Positions 7,543 through 18,169 of a stretch of DNA of 64,000 nt are shown here, one piece after another. A program made the translations under genes and the position numbers. The stretch's first letter is position 1, and every line of letters starts with the position of its first letter. Where the stretch lies: positions 434,001 to 498,000 of the forward strand of contig NZ_JAHCTB010000003.1 of assembly GCF_018476645.1 (NCBI RefSeq), written 5' to 3'. The stretch is from Aequorivita echinoideorum. Its GTDB lineage: Bacteria; Bacteroidota; Bacteroidia; Flavobacteriales; Flavobacteriaceae. Below the pieces are notes generated by a model that did not search any database, had not been told where the DNA came from, and saw only the letters and a list, made by a program, of their open reading frames with translations.

Positions 7543-9474
7543 ATGACCAAAAAATCTAAATTCCGAATAATTTTTATGTTGAAGTTTTTAACATTCGCTT
7601 CTGTAATTTTTCTATTTACCATCAGTTGTGGTTCCGTGGCACAACAGCAATACAAAAGTTACGCGGTAAAACAGGGTGAGACAGTTTATAGCATTGCAAA
7701 GGACAATAATATTTCAGAAGAAATAATCTACAATCTAAACCCTGATGCCCGCAATGAGCTTAAAACCAACAGCATCCTCATACTTCCAGCAAAAAGTGGA
7801 AGCGGCAATAATTCTTCAGCTCAAAATTACAAAGAGCATAAAGTGAAGCGCAAGGAAACTATTTTCGGCATTGCGCAAATGTATAATATAAGCGTTGATG
7901 ACCTTAAAAAGGCAAATAAGGAACTGTATTCGCGCGGTCTGAAAAATGGAGAGAAAATATTGATTCCTATAAATTCTGAACCAAACAATCCTGTTTCATC
8001 TACGCAGGAGACACTTCCGGGAACTGAAAAATATAAAGTTCAGGCCAAGGAAACCAAATTTGGAATTGCCAGAAAATATGGAATAAGCATCGCAGAGCTT
8101 GAAGATTTAAATCCAGAAATGGGAACGAATTTAAAGGTAGGCGAAACCATTATCGTTCCCAGTAAAGTTGTAATTGAAACCTCTGCTGCCGAAGAAGAAG
8201 GTTTTCAATATTATGAGGTGAAGCCAAAGGAAGGTTTTTTCAGAATAAAACAGAAACTTGGTTTTTCCGAAGAAGAAATTTTGGCATTAAATCCATATGC
8301 CAAGGATGGCCTAAAGGAGGGTATGATTTTAAAACTCCCGAAGCCCACTGATACTATTTCCACTGAAGATATTTCAACCTTAAATCTGGAAAGAAAAATC
8401 GATAATAAAAAAATGAAGACGGTGGCATTGATGCTGCCTTTTCGGCTAACACAGTCGCAAACCGATTCTACCCAAAATAATGAGGACTGGCTGAAAAAAG
8501 ACCCCACGCTTCGGGTTGCTTTGGATTTTTACAGCGGCGCACTGATGGCTGCGGAATTTGCAAAGGATAAAGGAATTTCCGTAACGCTGGATGTGTATGA
8601 TACCGAAAAAAACGAATCCAAAGTGACATCCATAATCTCGGGGAAAAATTTCAAAAAAGTAGATGCGGTAATTGGACCGTTAATGCAAAAAAATGTTGAA
8701 AAAGCTTCAGAGTTATTGAAGGATGACAACATTCCGGTTTTTTCACCCTTAAGCAACCGGGAAATGAATATGAATTCCAATTTTTTCCAAACGCTTCCTA
8801 CCCAAGAAGTATTGAATCGAGCGATGCTGGAATACATTAAAAAGAATGAGTCTGGAAAAAATTTGATAGTAATTGCGGACAGCAAGATGCAAAAGGAAAA
8901 GCAAATGATTACCTCAGCCTTTCCAAATGCAAAAACGGTCTCTGCACGTGGCGGAGGGTATATTCAGGCCAGCGATGTAAATAGTGTATTGGCCGATGGC
9001 TTGGAAAATTGGGTCATTCTTGAATCAACAAACCCAGTGTTGGTGAGTAGCACCGTAAATGTGCTTAGCGCTATTGCGCCCAATTATAAGGTCCGGCTTT
9101 TCACGCTGGAAAAAAACGAAGCGTATGAGTGGCACGAAGTTTCCAGCACCCGCCTCGCAAAATTGAATTTCACGTTTCCTTCCGTGAATAGAAATAGCAA
9201 CGAGGAAGATCGCGAACCTTTTATCATCAGTTATAAAAATAAATATGGCGTATTGCCCAATCGCTATGCCATCCGCGGGTTCGATGTTACTTACGATGTT
9301 CTGTTACGCTTGGCTGCCGGGGACGATATTTTTGAAAATATAATGCCAGAATCTGAAACAGTTTACATTGAAAATAAATTTAGATACCAGCAAATCGATT
9401 CAAAAGGGTACAGCAATCAGGCGGCTTATATTTTAAAGTACAATAAGGATTTGAAATTTGAAGAAGTAAAATGA
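7543..9474 (+). CDS. lipoprotein with four LysM domains and a periplasmic-binding-protein-like domain
   Basis: A 643-residue envelope protein. A leader ends in a lipobox (FTISC, cysteine 29), so it is probably lipid-anchored. Four LysM modules, each opening like YxVKxxET, lie at about 38-82, 96-142, 164-210 and 222-268 and should bind peptidoglycan. The C-terminal half (about 290-640) looks like a type 1 periplasmic binding protein of the branched-chain amino acid receptor kind. No transporter is adjacent, so a ligand-sensing or cell-wall-tethering role is inference, comparable to LpoA-type PBP activators. An internal ATG at 7576 would give a shorter, more typical signal peptide. The downstream osmC gene overlaps its end by 4 bp. 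Confidence 0.88.
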   Translation: MTKKSKFRIIFMLKFLTFASVIFLFTISCGSVAQQQYKSYAVKQGETVYSIAKDNNISEEIIYNLNPDARNELKTNSILILPAKSGSGNNSSAQNYKEHKVKRKETIFGIAQMYNISVDDLKKANKELYSRGLKNGEKILIPINSEPNNPVSSTQETLPGTEKYKVQAKETKFGIARKYGISIAELEDLNPEMGTNLKVGETIIVPSKVVIETSAAEEEGFQYYEVKPKEGFFRIKQKLGFSEEEILALNPYAKDGLKEGMILKLPKPTDTISTEDISTLNLERKIDNKKMKTVALMLPFRLTQSQTDSTQNNEDWLKKDPTLRVALDFYSGALMAAEFAKDKGISVTLDVYDTEKNESKVTSIISGKNFKKVDAVIGPLMQKNVEKASELLKDDNIPVFSPLSNREMNMNSNFFQTLPTQEVLNRAMLEYIKKNESGKNLIVIADSKMQKEKQMITSAFPNAKTVSARGGGYIQASDVNSVLADGLENWVILESTNPVLVSSTVNVLSAIAPNYKVRLFTLEKNEAYEWHEVSSTRLAKLNFTFPSVNRNSNEEDREPFIISYKNKYGVLPNRYAIRGFDVTYDVLLRLAAGDDIFENIMPESETVYIENKFRYQQIDSKGYSNQAAYILKYNKDLKFEEVK

Positions 9475-9875
9475 GCACGGCAAAGGTTACATACTTAGGA
9501 AATTTGCGCACCGAAAATGAACACTTAAAATCGGGAAACAAATTTATTACCGATGCCCCAACCGATAACAATGGCAAGGGTGAAGCATTTTCGCCCACAG
9601 ATACCGTTGCTACCGGTTTGGCCAATTGTATGCTGACTATTATGGGAATAAAAGCGCTCGATTTACAGGTAAATATTGATGGAGCCACCGCAGTGGTGAC
9701 CAAAACGATGGCGGCGGACCCAAGACGCATATCCAAAATAGAAATTGAACTTTCCTTTCCGGAGAAATTGGATGAAAAATCCACAAAAATTATTGAAAGA
9801 ATTAGCACCTCCTGCCCTGTTTATTACAGCCTACACCCAGATATAGAAAAAATCATCACTTTCAATTGGGGATAA
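9471..9875 (+). CDS. OsmC/Ohr family peroxide-reducing protein
   Basis: Small cytoplasmic thiol protein that reduces organic or inorganic peroxides. The 134 residues contain both redox cysteines of the family: C53 in LANCMLTIMG and C115 in TSCPVYYSLHP. The start overlaps the stop of the LysM lipoprotein gene in an ATGA, indicating translational coupling. The guaA-LysM-osmC run looks like one transcription unit. The sequence does not separate OsmC from Ohr or YhfA-like subgroups with certainty. Confidence 0.9.
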   Translation: MSTAKVTYLGNLRTENEHLKSGNKFITDAPTDNNGKGEAFSPTDTVATGLANCMLTIMGIKALDLQVNIDGATAVVTKTMAADPRRISKIEIELSFPEKLDEKSTKIIERISTSCPVYYSLHPDIEKIITFNWG

Positions 9876-9905
9876 AAAGGCATTGTTTTTGATTTTCAAA
9901 AAACT

Positions 9906-10436
9906 ATGAAAATACTATTCGCTTTTTTATTCCTATTTATTTATTCGCCGCAGGACAATTCAGAAAAAATGCCTTGGGACAAAGACCGCAAACTCACTTG
10001 GGAGGATTTCAAAGGAAAAGCGCAACCCAATGCAAGTTTTGTGGCGAGCACAAATTCCGGTATCAGTTTTTCATATTCCTATTCGCAGCAAAATGGAGCG
10101 GTAGATGTTACTTATACAGTACAGAGCAACTTTTACCCTGAAAAGTCTTGGTTTCAACCCGGCCGTGTGACGCAGCATATTTTAAATCACGAACAATTGC
10201 ATTTTGACATTTCAGAATTGCATGCGCGCATACTTCGAAAACGACTTTCAGAAAAAACATTTACAACCCGAGTGAAAAGCGAAGTAGAGAAATTATACAA
10301 CGATACCGAGCGTGAGCGCCGCGCCATGCAATCTAAATTTGATGCAGAAACAGATCATTCCAGAAATATTGAAAAAGAAATATTTTGGGAAAAATATGTA
10401 GCCCAAAAACTTGAGGAATATGAGCAATGGCAGTAA
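9906..10436 (+). CDS. DUF922 family predicted secreted zinc-dependent protein
   Basis: A 176-residue protein with a short hydrophobic leader (residues 1-14) and an HExxH motif, HEQLH at 95-99, followed by a further histidine at 106, as in DUF922, a family predicted to be Zn-dependent proteases. No activity is established for the family. The opening PWDKDRKLTWEDFKG is typical of it. It starts 31 bp after osmC and its end lies next to the DUF3820 gene, so it may belong to the same operon. The leader has no good cleavage site, so a membrane-anchored form is possible. Confidence 0.8.
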   Translation: MKILFAFLFLFIYSPQDNSEKMPWDKDRKLTWEDFKGKAQPNASFVASTNSGISFSYSYSQQNGAVDVTYTVQSNFYPEKSWFQPGRVTQHILNHEQLHFDISELHARILRKRLSEKTFTTRVKSEVEKLYNDTERERRAMQSKFDAETDHSRNIEKEIFWEKYVAQKLEEYEQWQ

Positions 10437-10446
10437 AAATTCTGAA

Positions 10447-10671
10447 ATGGAAACCGAACCAAATCCCGAACATTTAGTAGCGCTCGCCAATTATAAAATG
10501 CCTTTCGGAAAATATGAAGGGTATTATCTGGCAAATATCCCAGAATATTATTTTGTATGGTTCAAGCAAAAAGGTTTCCCCGAAGGGAAATTGGGCCGAA
10601 TGATGCAGGAAATGTACGAGCTAAAACTCAATGGCTTGGAAGGTTTGTTGCAACGGCTTATCAAGAAATAA
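10447..10671 (+). CDS. DUF3820 family small protein
   Basis: A small cytoplasmic protein of 74 residues with the family core MPFGKYEGYYLANIPEYY, then FPEGKLG and the YELKLNGLE helix. DUF3820 has no settled biochemical role, although it is sometimes labelled a putative quorum-sensing-regulated virulence factor. The ATG at 10447 was chosen because it lies 11 bp after the previous stop and gives the usual short N-terminus. In-frame ATG 10420 and TTG 10411 would overlap the DUF922 gene. Confidence 0.85.
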   Translation: METEPNPEHLVALANYKMPFGKYEGYYLANIPEYYFVWFKQKGFPEGKLGRMMQEMYELKLNGLEGLLQRLIKK

Positions 10672-10797
10672 GTTTTTTCACCGAATTCGGAAAACCTTTT
10701 GGTTTATAATTCATTTCCAAAGCTTCAGGTTTAGGCGATAAAAAACTACTCTTGCTTAATTTCATTTTTGAATTTTAGACTTTACCATCCGCAATAA

Positions 10798-12462
<1,665 letters not shown>

Positions 12463-12561
12463 GACAATTTGGCGGATTACAAAAAGAGGCGTTATTGTTG
12501 CTAAAATGGCTTCAAGGATTTAATGCATTTTAGCTTTAGAATTTAAATTTGAAAAAATAAC

Positions 12562-12580
12562 ATTCCGAATTTTTCGGAAT
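12562..12580. other. short perfect palindrome upstream of yidC
   Basis: ATTCCGAA, a TTT centre, TTCGGAAT: 8-bp arms about 38 bp before the yidC ATG. There is no T tract after it on the plus strand, so it is not an obvious pyrG terminator. It may be an operator or a leader hairpin. Confidence 0.4.
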
Positions 12581-12617
12581 CATTAAAATCGATTGCGGAA
12601 CAAGTTCGCAACCACAT

Positions 12618-14495
12618 ATGGAAGAAAAGAAATTCGACGTAAATTCACTTATAGGATTTTTATTGATTGGTGGAATTTTGGTATGGATGCTATATCTAAA
12701 CAAACCCACCGAAGAAGAATTACAGGCGGAAAAAGCCAAAACTGAAGCTGCACGACAGGAAAAAACCTCAAAGCAAAAAGAGAGTGATGTCACCTTTGCC
12801 CAAGCTGCTAATGATAGTACCAAAAGGCAAGGAGATTCTCTGGCCTATGAGGAAATGAAGAACAAACTCGGTTCTTTCGCCTATTCCACTACCCTTTCCT
12901 CTGCAAATGATGAAACCACGACACTCGAAAATGAGGTACTTGCATTGAAAATTAGCAATAAGGGTGGTTATATTACGGAAGCGCATCTTAAAAATTTCAG
13001 AAGATTTGATTCGGTTCCGGTAAATCTTATCAAAGATGGCAATGCTTCACTAAACCTTCAATTTTCAGCGGAAAACAGAATGTTGAATTCGCAGGAAATG
13101 TATTTTGAACCCACACTTTCAAAACAAGGTGAGGATCAAATTCTTTCCATGAAATTGAAAACTTCAGAAAACGGTTTTATTGAATACAGATATGTGCTGC
13201 ACCCGGGTGAATATATGCTTGATTTCAGCATCAATTCACAAGGGCTCGATGGCGTTTTAAATACCTCGCAACCCGTTTATTTAGATTGGAAATTGAAGGG
13301 ATACCGAAATGCCAAAAGCATTTCCTATGAAAACCGCTACTCCCGTTTAACTTATGAATATGATGACGAGAAACATTCCAAGCTTTCACCTTCTGGAGAA
13401 GATGATGAACTGGAAGTAGATGTTACTTGGATGAATTTCCGCCAGCATTTCTTCAGTTCGATGCTTTTAACGGATACGCCTTTCAAGGAAGTTGCTCTTA
13501 CCTCAGTAGATTTGGTGGAAGACGAAGAAGTAGATACTATATATACCAAACAATACGGCGCAAAAATGCTGCTCGAGCCAAAAGGTGGCGCACTGGCTTA
13601 CAATATGAATATGTATTACGGCCCGTCTGACTATCAAATTTTCAAAAAATATGATAGAAATCTGGATGAGGCAATGCCACTGGGCTGGGGAATTTTTGGC
13701 GTAATCAACAAATACATAATCATTCCACTTTTCGGGTTTTTGATTGATCTGCTACCTGCCGGAATTGCCATTATCGTCTTAACAATATTGATCAAATTAT
13801 TACTATCTCCCGTTCAGTATAAACAGTATTTGGCACAAGCCAAAATGAAGGTATTAAAACCCGAAATGGACGAGATTAAAAAGAAATATGAAGGGAATCA
13901 ATTAAAAATCCAGCAGGAAACAATGAAACTGCAAAATTCTGCCGGCGCCAGTCCCCTCAAGGGATGCTTGCCAGCGTTGCTGCAGATTCCTGTGTTTTAT
14001 GCACTGTTTACATTTTTCCCGTCGGCGTTTGACCTTCGCCAAAAAAGTTTCCTTTGGGCGGATGATCTTTCCAGTTATGATACCATTGCAGAACTCCCTT
14101 TCCACATTCCATTTTATGGTGATCACGTAAGTTTGTTCCCAATTTTGGCTTCCATCGCAATCTTCGTTTATATGATGATGACAACGGGCCAAAACATGCA
14201 ACAAAACCAGCAACCCGGAATGCCAAACATGAAATTCCTGATGTACCTTTCGCCATTGTTCATGTTAGTATTCTTCAACAACTACGCGAGCGGACTTTCA
14301 CTTTATTATTTCGTTTCAAACTTAATTACCATCGGGATTATGTTGGTCATCAAAAATTTCATTATTGATGAAGAAAAAATCCACGCAAAAATTCAGGTGA
14401 AGAAAGCGCAGCCGAGAAAACAGAACCGCTTTCAAAAGAAAATGGCCGAAATGATGGAACAAGCCGAACAACAGAAAAAAGCGGGAAGAAGATAA
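12618..14495 (+). CDS. yidC: membrane protein insertase YidC
   Basis: Inner-membrane insertase and chaperone that works with or without SecYEG. The N-terminal membrane segment (IGFLLIGGILVWMLYL, about 11-26) is followed by a large periplasmic beta-domain (about 90-350). The conserved C-terminal five-helix core begins near PLGWGIFGVINKYIIIP and includes LLLSPVQYKQYLAQAKM and GCLPALLQIPVFYALF. The cytoplasmic tail is basic. The length of 625 residues is normal for Bacteroidota. Where E. coli has the groove arginine, this sequence shows lysine (IKLLLSP), by visual alignment only. Confidence 0.97.
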   Translation: MEEKKFDVNSLIGFLLIGGILVWMLYLNKPTEEELQAEKAKTEAARQEKTSKQKESDVTFAQAANDSTKRQGDSLAYEEMKNKLGSFAYSTTLSSANDETTTLENEVLALKISNKGGYITEAHLKNFRRFDSVPVNLIKDGNASLNLQFSAENRMLNSQEMYFEPTLSKQGEDQILSMKLKTSENGFIEYRYVLHPGEYMLDFSINSQGLDGVLNTSQPVYLDWKLKGYRNAKSISYENRYSRLTYEYDDEKHSKLSPSGEDDELEVDVTWMNFRQHFFSSMLLTDTPFKEVALTSVDLVEDEEVDTIYTKQYGAKMLLEPKGGALAYNMNMYYGPSDYQIFKKYDRNLDEAMPLGWGIFGVINKYIIIPLFGFLIDLLPAGIAIIVLTILIKLLLSPVQYKQYLAQAKMKVLKPEMDEIKKKYEGNQLKIQQETMKLQNSAGASPLKGCLPALLQIPVFYALFTFFPSAFDLRQKSFLWADDLSSYDTIAELPFHIPFYGDHVSLFPILASIAIFVYMMMTTGQNMQQNQQPGMPNMKFLMYLSPLFMLVFFNNYASGLSLYYFVSNLITIGIMLVIKNFIIDEEKIHAKIQVKKAQPRKQNRFQKKMAEMMEQAEQQKKAGRR

Positions 14496-14589
14496 TTTCT
14501 TCAATATATGGCATTTTTTTTGGAAACTAATGGTATAAAAATTCAATAGAAATCCTATTGAAACGTTTACCGTTTTAAATCCCCATAGT

Positions 14590-15282
14590 ATGCAAAAAAA
14601 TCTGTTTTTAATTTTCTTCGGAATATATTTAAGTACAACATTTTCTTTCGCGCAAAGCGAAATTAACCAGAAAGATTCTGAAGGAAGAAACCACGGTGTG
14701 TGGAAGAAAACTTTTCCCGGAACTAAACAGCTTCGGTATGAAGGTACCTTTGAGCACGGGACCGAAGTGGGTGAATTCAAATTTTATTGTGAAGATTGCA
14801 AGGACAAACCCATGGTTGTCAAAAATTTTTCTGGTAAGGATGGAATGGCGAAAGTGCAGTATTTCACCAAAACTGGAAAATTAGTTAGCGAAGGAACTAT
14901 GATGGGGAAAAATCGTGTGGGCGAGTGGATTTACTATCAGGAAAAATCCAAGAATATAATGACCAAAGAGCATTATGTTGATGGAAAGTTGAATGGCACC
15001 AAAATTACGTATTACCCAAACGGCAAAGTTACCGAGGAGGAAAATTATAGAAATGGTTTGAAGGAAGGGGAAAATAATTACTATTCGCCAGAGGGAGTGC
15101 TCATCAAAAAATTACTTTATAAAAATGATGTTCTGGATGGTCCCGCTATGTATTATGATGCGAATGGCCAAGTTGTGATTGAAGGATTTTATAAGAACGA
15201 TAAAAAACACGGGGTTTGGAAATATTATAAAGACGGGAAGGTCACACTGGAAGAAACATACCCAAAACCAGAAAAAAACTAA
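14590..15282 (+). CDS. secreted MORN-like repeat protein (YwqK family)
   Basis: A 230-residue protein with a cleavable signal peptide (about 1-21, ending SFAQ). It contains at least five imperfect copies of a 22-24 residue repeat of the form GxWxYYxxxGKxxxExxYxxGxxxG. This is the toxin-antitoxin-like YwqK/MORN-2 architecture common in Bacteroidota, where the antitoxin label comes from a distant Bacillus homologue and is probably not meaningful for a secreted protein. The function is unknown; a beta-rich surface or periplasmic scaffold is plausible. It lies between yidC and mnmA, monocistronic by spacing. Confidence 0.8.
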   Translation: MQKNLFLIFFGIYLSTTFSFAQSEINQKDSEGRNHGVWKKTFPGTKQLRYEGTFEHGTEVGEFKFYCEDCKDKPMVVKNFSGKDGMAKVQYFTKTGKLVSEGTMMGKNRVGEWIYYQEKSKNIMTKEHYVDGKLNGTKITYYPNGKVTEEENYRNGLKEGENNYYSPEGVLIKKLLYKNDVLDGPAMYYDANGQVVIEGFYKNDKKHGVWKYYKDGKVTLEETYPKPEKN

Positions 15283-15331
15283 GAACTTTCGGGTAAGCAT
15301 TTTCTAGGTCTACCGACCAAAAATTAGTTTT

Positions 15332-15339
15332 TATCTTTG
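15332..15339 (+). promoter_or_regulatory. -7 promoter box of mnmA, TATCTTTG
   Basis: Exact TAnnTTTG match 17 bp before the mnmA ATG. It probably drives mnmA, the S8 protease and the nitronate monooxygenase together. Confidence 0.6.
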
Positions 15340-15356
15340 CACAGTACTAAATTTTC

Positions 15357-16547
15357 ATGAAAAAACGAGTCGTTGTTGGACTAAGTGGTGGAGTAGATTC
15401 CAGCGTTGCAGCCTATTTGCTGAAGGAAGCTGGCTATGATGTTATTGGGCTTTTTATGAAAAACTGGCACGATGATTCCGTTACCATTTCCAACGAATGT
15501 CCGTGGCTTGAAGATAGCAACGATGCAATGCTTGTTGCTGAAAAGCTGGGAATTCCCTTTCAGACGGTAGATTTAAGTGAAGAATACAAAGAGCGAATTG
15601 TAGATTATATGTTTCGCGAATACCAAATGGGACGCACGCCAAACCCGGATGTGCTCTGCAATCGTGAAATCAAGTTTGATGTTTTTATGAAAATTGCGCT
15701 CGGTTTGGGTGCAGATTTTGTAGCGACTGGCCATTATTGCAGAAAAGGTATTTCCAAGAAAAACGGGAAAGAAGTTTATCATTTATTATCGGGAAAGGAC
15801 CCAAATAAGGATCAATCCTACTTTTTATGCCAACTTTCGCAGGAGCAACTTTCAAAAACGCTTTTTCCCATAGGTGAATTATTAAAACCGGAAGTTAGGA
15901 AAATAGCAGCAGAGCAAAATTTAATCACAGCTGAAAAACGTGATTCACAGGGCCTTTGCTTCATCGGCAAAGTGAGGCTTCCTGAATTTCTTCAGCAAAA
16001 ATTAGCGCCAAAGGATGGGGAAATCGTTGAAGTGCCGGCAACCTTTTCAGAATATAAGAGAATTAAAACAGAATTTTCTACCGAAGAAGAGCGATTAAAA
16101 TATTATTCCACCAAACGGAATTATTCAAAAGTTGACGGAAAAACAATTGGCACGCACCACGGCGCGCATTATTTTACTAAAGGTCAGCGTAAAGGCTTAG
16201 CAGTAGGAGGTACCGCCGAACCGCTTTTCGTTATTGATACAGATGTTGAAGAAAACATAATTTATACAGGGCAAGGCAAAGACCATCCCGGCCTTTTTCG
16301 CCGCGGAATTTTTGTGAAACCAGAGGAAACCCATTGGATCCGGGAAGATTTAAAACTTTCGGAGGATCAACAGTTGGAGGTCATGGCTCGCATACGTTAC
16401 AGACAACCGTTGGAAAAGGCCGTGCTTTACCAAACATTGTCAGGACTTTATATTATATTTGAAAATCCTCAATCTGCCGTTACTGAAGGTCAGTTTGTCG
16501 CTTGGTACAGAGGCGAGGAATTGTTGGGAAGCGGTGTTATTTCTTAA
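15357..16547 (+). CDS. mnmA: tRNA-specific 2-thiouridylase MnmA
   Basis: Thiolates uridine 34 of Lys, Glu and Gln tRNAs; cytoplasmic. The PP-loop SGGVDSS is at 10-16. The two catalytic cysteines are C101 ([11 protein letters not shown]) and C201 (SQGLCFIG), and the GHY block lies near 125. The length of 396 residues is normal. It heads a tight run: the next gene, a secreted S8 protease, begins 11 bp after its stop. Confidence 0.97.
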   Translation: MKKRVVVGLSGGVDSSVAAYLLKEAGYDVIGLFMKNWHDDSVTISNECPWLEDSNDAMLVAEKLGIPFQTVDLSEEYKERIVDYMFREYQMGRTPNPDVLCNREIKFDVFMKIALGLGADFVATGHYCRKGISKKNGKEVYHLLSGKDPNKDQSYFLCQLSQEQLSKTLFPIGELLKPEVRKIAAEQNLITAEKRDSQGLCFIGKVRLPEFLQQKLAPKDGEIVEVPATFSEYKRIKTEFSTEEERLKYYSTKRNYSKVDGKTIGTHHGAHYFTKGQRKGLAVGGTAEPLFVIDTDVEENIIYTGQGKDHPGLFRRGIFVKPEETHWIREDLKLSEDQQLEVMARIRYRQPLEKAVLYQTLSGLYIIFENPQSAVTEGQFVAWYRGEELLGSGVIS

Positions 16548-16558
16548 AAAATTATATT

Positions 16559-18169
16559 ATGAAAAAAATACTTTTACTATTTGCGATTTTTATTTCAGGT
16601 TTGGGTTTTTCGCAGGAAGACGCCATGGTTTTCTTTGCTGATAAAGAAAACGTTGCGGCTTCAATTGCTAATCCAATTTCAATTTTAACGCAAGCAGCTA
16701 TTGACAGAAAAACTGCACAGGGTATCGTGATTGATGAGCGCGATGTTCCTTTAAATGAAACCTATAAAAGTCAAGTGGAAAATGCTACGGGAATTACCGT
16801 ATTGGCAAAATCGAAGTGGATGAACGCTGTTTACGTCCGCGGAAGCCAGGCCAATATCAATAATCTTTCAAACCTTCCATTTGTAACAGAGATTGAATTT
16901 GCTGATAGCAGTTTGAATAGACCTGCATTTCCAAATATTCCGACGGATAAATTTGAAGTTGAAGACACACAGGTAAATTATAATTATGGTGATGCAACAA
17001 ACCAGACAGAAATGCTTTCAGTTGACTATTTGCACCAGCAAGATTACACTGGTGATGGAATCCTCGTTGCTTTTATGGATAATGGATATCCTGGTGTTAT
17101 GACAAATCCAGCCTACCAAACCTTACGCAATGAAGGAAGATTATTAGGTTCTTATGATTTTGTTGCTCGAGTTGAAAGTCCAAATGGCACCGGTAGTCAC
17201 GGCGCCGCTACATTTAGTGACGCTGCGGGATTACTTGACGGTCAATTTGTGGGAACTGCTCCAGGTGCTTCCTATTATTTATTTGTTACAGAAGATGACG
17301 ACAGCGAGACTCCCGCAGAGGAAGCATATTGGGTTGAAGCTTTAGAAAGAGCGGACAGCCTAGGGGTTTATGTCACCAATACTTCTTTAGGATATCAGGA
17401 TTTTGATAATTCAGCCTACGATCATCAATATGAGGATCTTGACGGTCAAACGACTATTGGAGCGCGCGGCGCAAACCATGCTTTTGATAAAGGTATGATT
17501 ACGGTAACCTCAGCCGGAAATGATCGATTTGGTTTTACGTATGTTGGCACGCCAGCCGACGCTCCCGGAGCATTCACAGTGGGAGCCGTAGATGCCGGGG
17601 AATTTATTGCTTCTTTCAGCTCGATCGGTCCAACTGTTGATGGAAGAGTAAAGCCTGATGTAATGGCGCAAGGTGAAAGTGCGGCGGTCGTTTCCCCGAA
17701 TGGAGATGTGAACTTCTCAAATGGCACGTCCTTTAGCTCGCCCATTATGGCAGGTGCAGTGGCTTCTCTATGGCAAGCAGTACCGAATTTGAAAAATGAT
17801 GTTGTTATGCAGGCGATTCGTGAATCTGCTGATAGATTCAATAATCCTTCTGATGAATACGGTTACGGTATTCCAAATTTTGAAAATGCCCTGAATGCTT
17901 TGTTACAATTAGGTTACGAAGATCATTTGAAGGATTCTCAGTTTGCACTGTTTCCAAATCCAGTTTCAAATGAACTGAATATTTCATTTCCAAAATCTTC
18001 AGAAAATGCGCAACTTTCATTATATAATGTTTTGGGTGAAAGAATTCTGCAAACTGAAATTTCACTTAACAAAAACCGAATTGATGTTTCTTACTTGAAA
18101 TCGGGGATGTACATAGCCTCCATTACTTCAAACAACAAAACTACAAGCTACAAAATCATCAAGGAATAG
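16559..18169 (+). CDS. S8-family serine peptidase with T9SS type A sorting domain
   Basis: Secreted subtilisin-like protease of 536 residues. The signal peptide (about 1-18) ends SGLGFSQ. The catalytic residues are D174 in AFMDNGYPG, H214 in GSHGAATFS, N321 in TSAGND and S391 in NGTSFSSP. The Asp and His motifs differ from the usual D(T/S)G and HGT. The last 80 residues (from LFPNPVSNEL) are a type A C-terminal sorting domain for export by the T9SS. The start at 16559 was chosen because it opens a classical signal peptide. An upstream in-frame TTG at 16502 would overlap mnmA. The downstream gene starts with GTG overlapping this stop (TAGTG). Confidence 0.92.
   Translation: MKKILLLFAIFISGLGFSQEDAMVFFADKENVAASIANPISILTQAAIDRKTAQGIVIDERDVPLNETYKSQVENATGITVLAKSKWMNAVYVRGSQANINNLSNLPFVTEIEFADSSLNRPAFPNIPTDKFEVEDTQVNYNYGDATNQTEMLSVDYLHQQDYTGDGILVAFMDNGYPGVMTNPAYQTLRNEGRLLGSYDFVARVESPNGTGSHGAATFSDAAGLLDGQFVGTAPGASYYLFVTEDDDSETPAEEAYWVEALERADSLGVYVTNTSLGYQDFDNSAYDHQYEDLDGQTTIGARGANHAFDKGMITVTSAGNDRFGFTYVGTPADAPGAFTVGAVDAGEFIASFSSIGPTVDGRVKPDVMAQGESAAVVSPNGDVNFSNGTSFSSPIMAGAVASLWQAVPNLKNDVVMQAIRESADRFNNPSDEYGYGIPNFENALNALLQLGYEDHLKDSQFALFPNPVSNELNISFPKSSENAQLSLYNVLGERILQTEISLNKNRIDVSYLKSGMYIASITSNNKTTSYKIIKE

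Noticed and set aside
16502-16558. TTG start of the S8 protease inside mnmA
   Set aside because: The 19 extra residues carry no function and precede a perfect signal peptide starting MKKILLLF.
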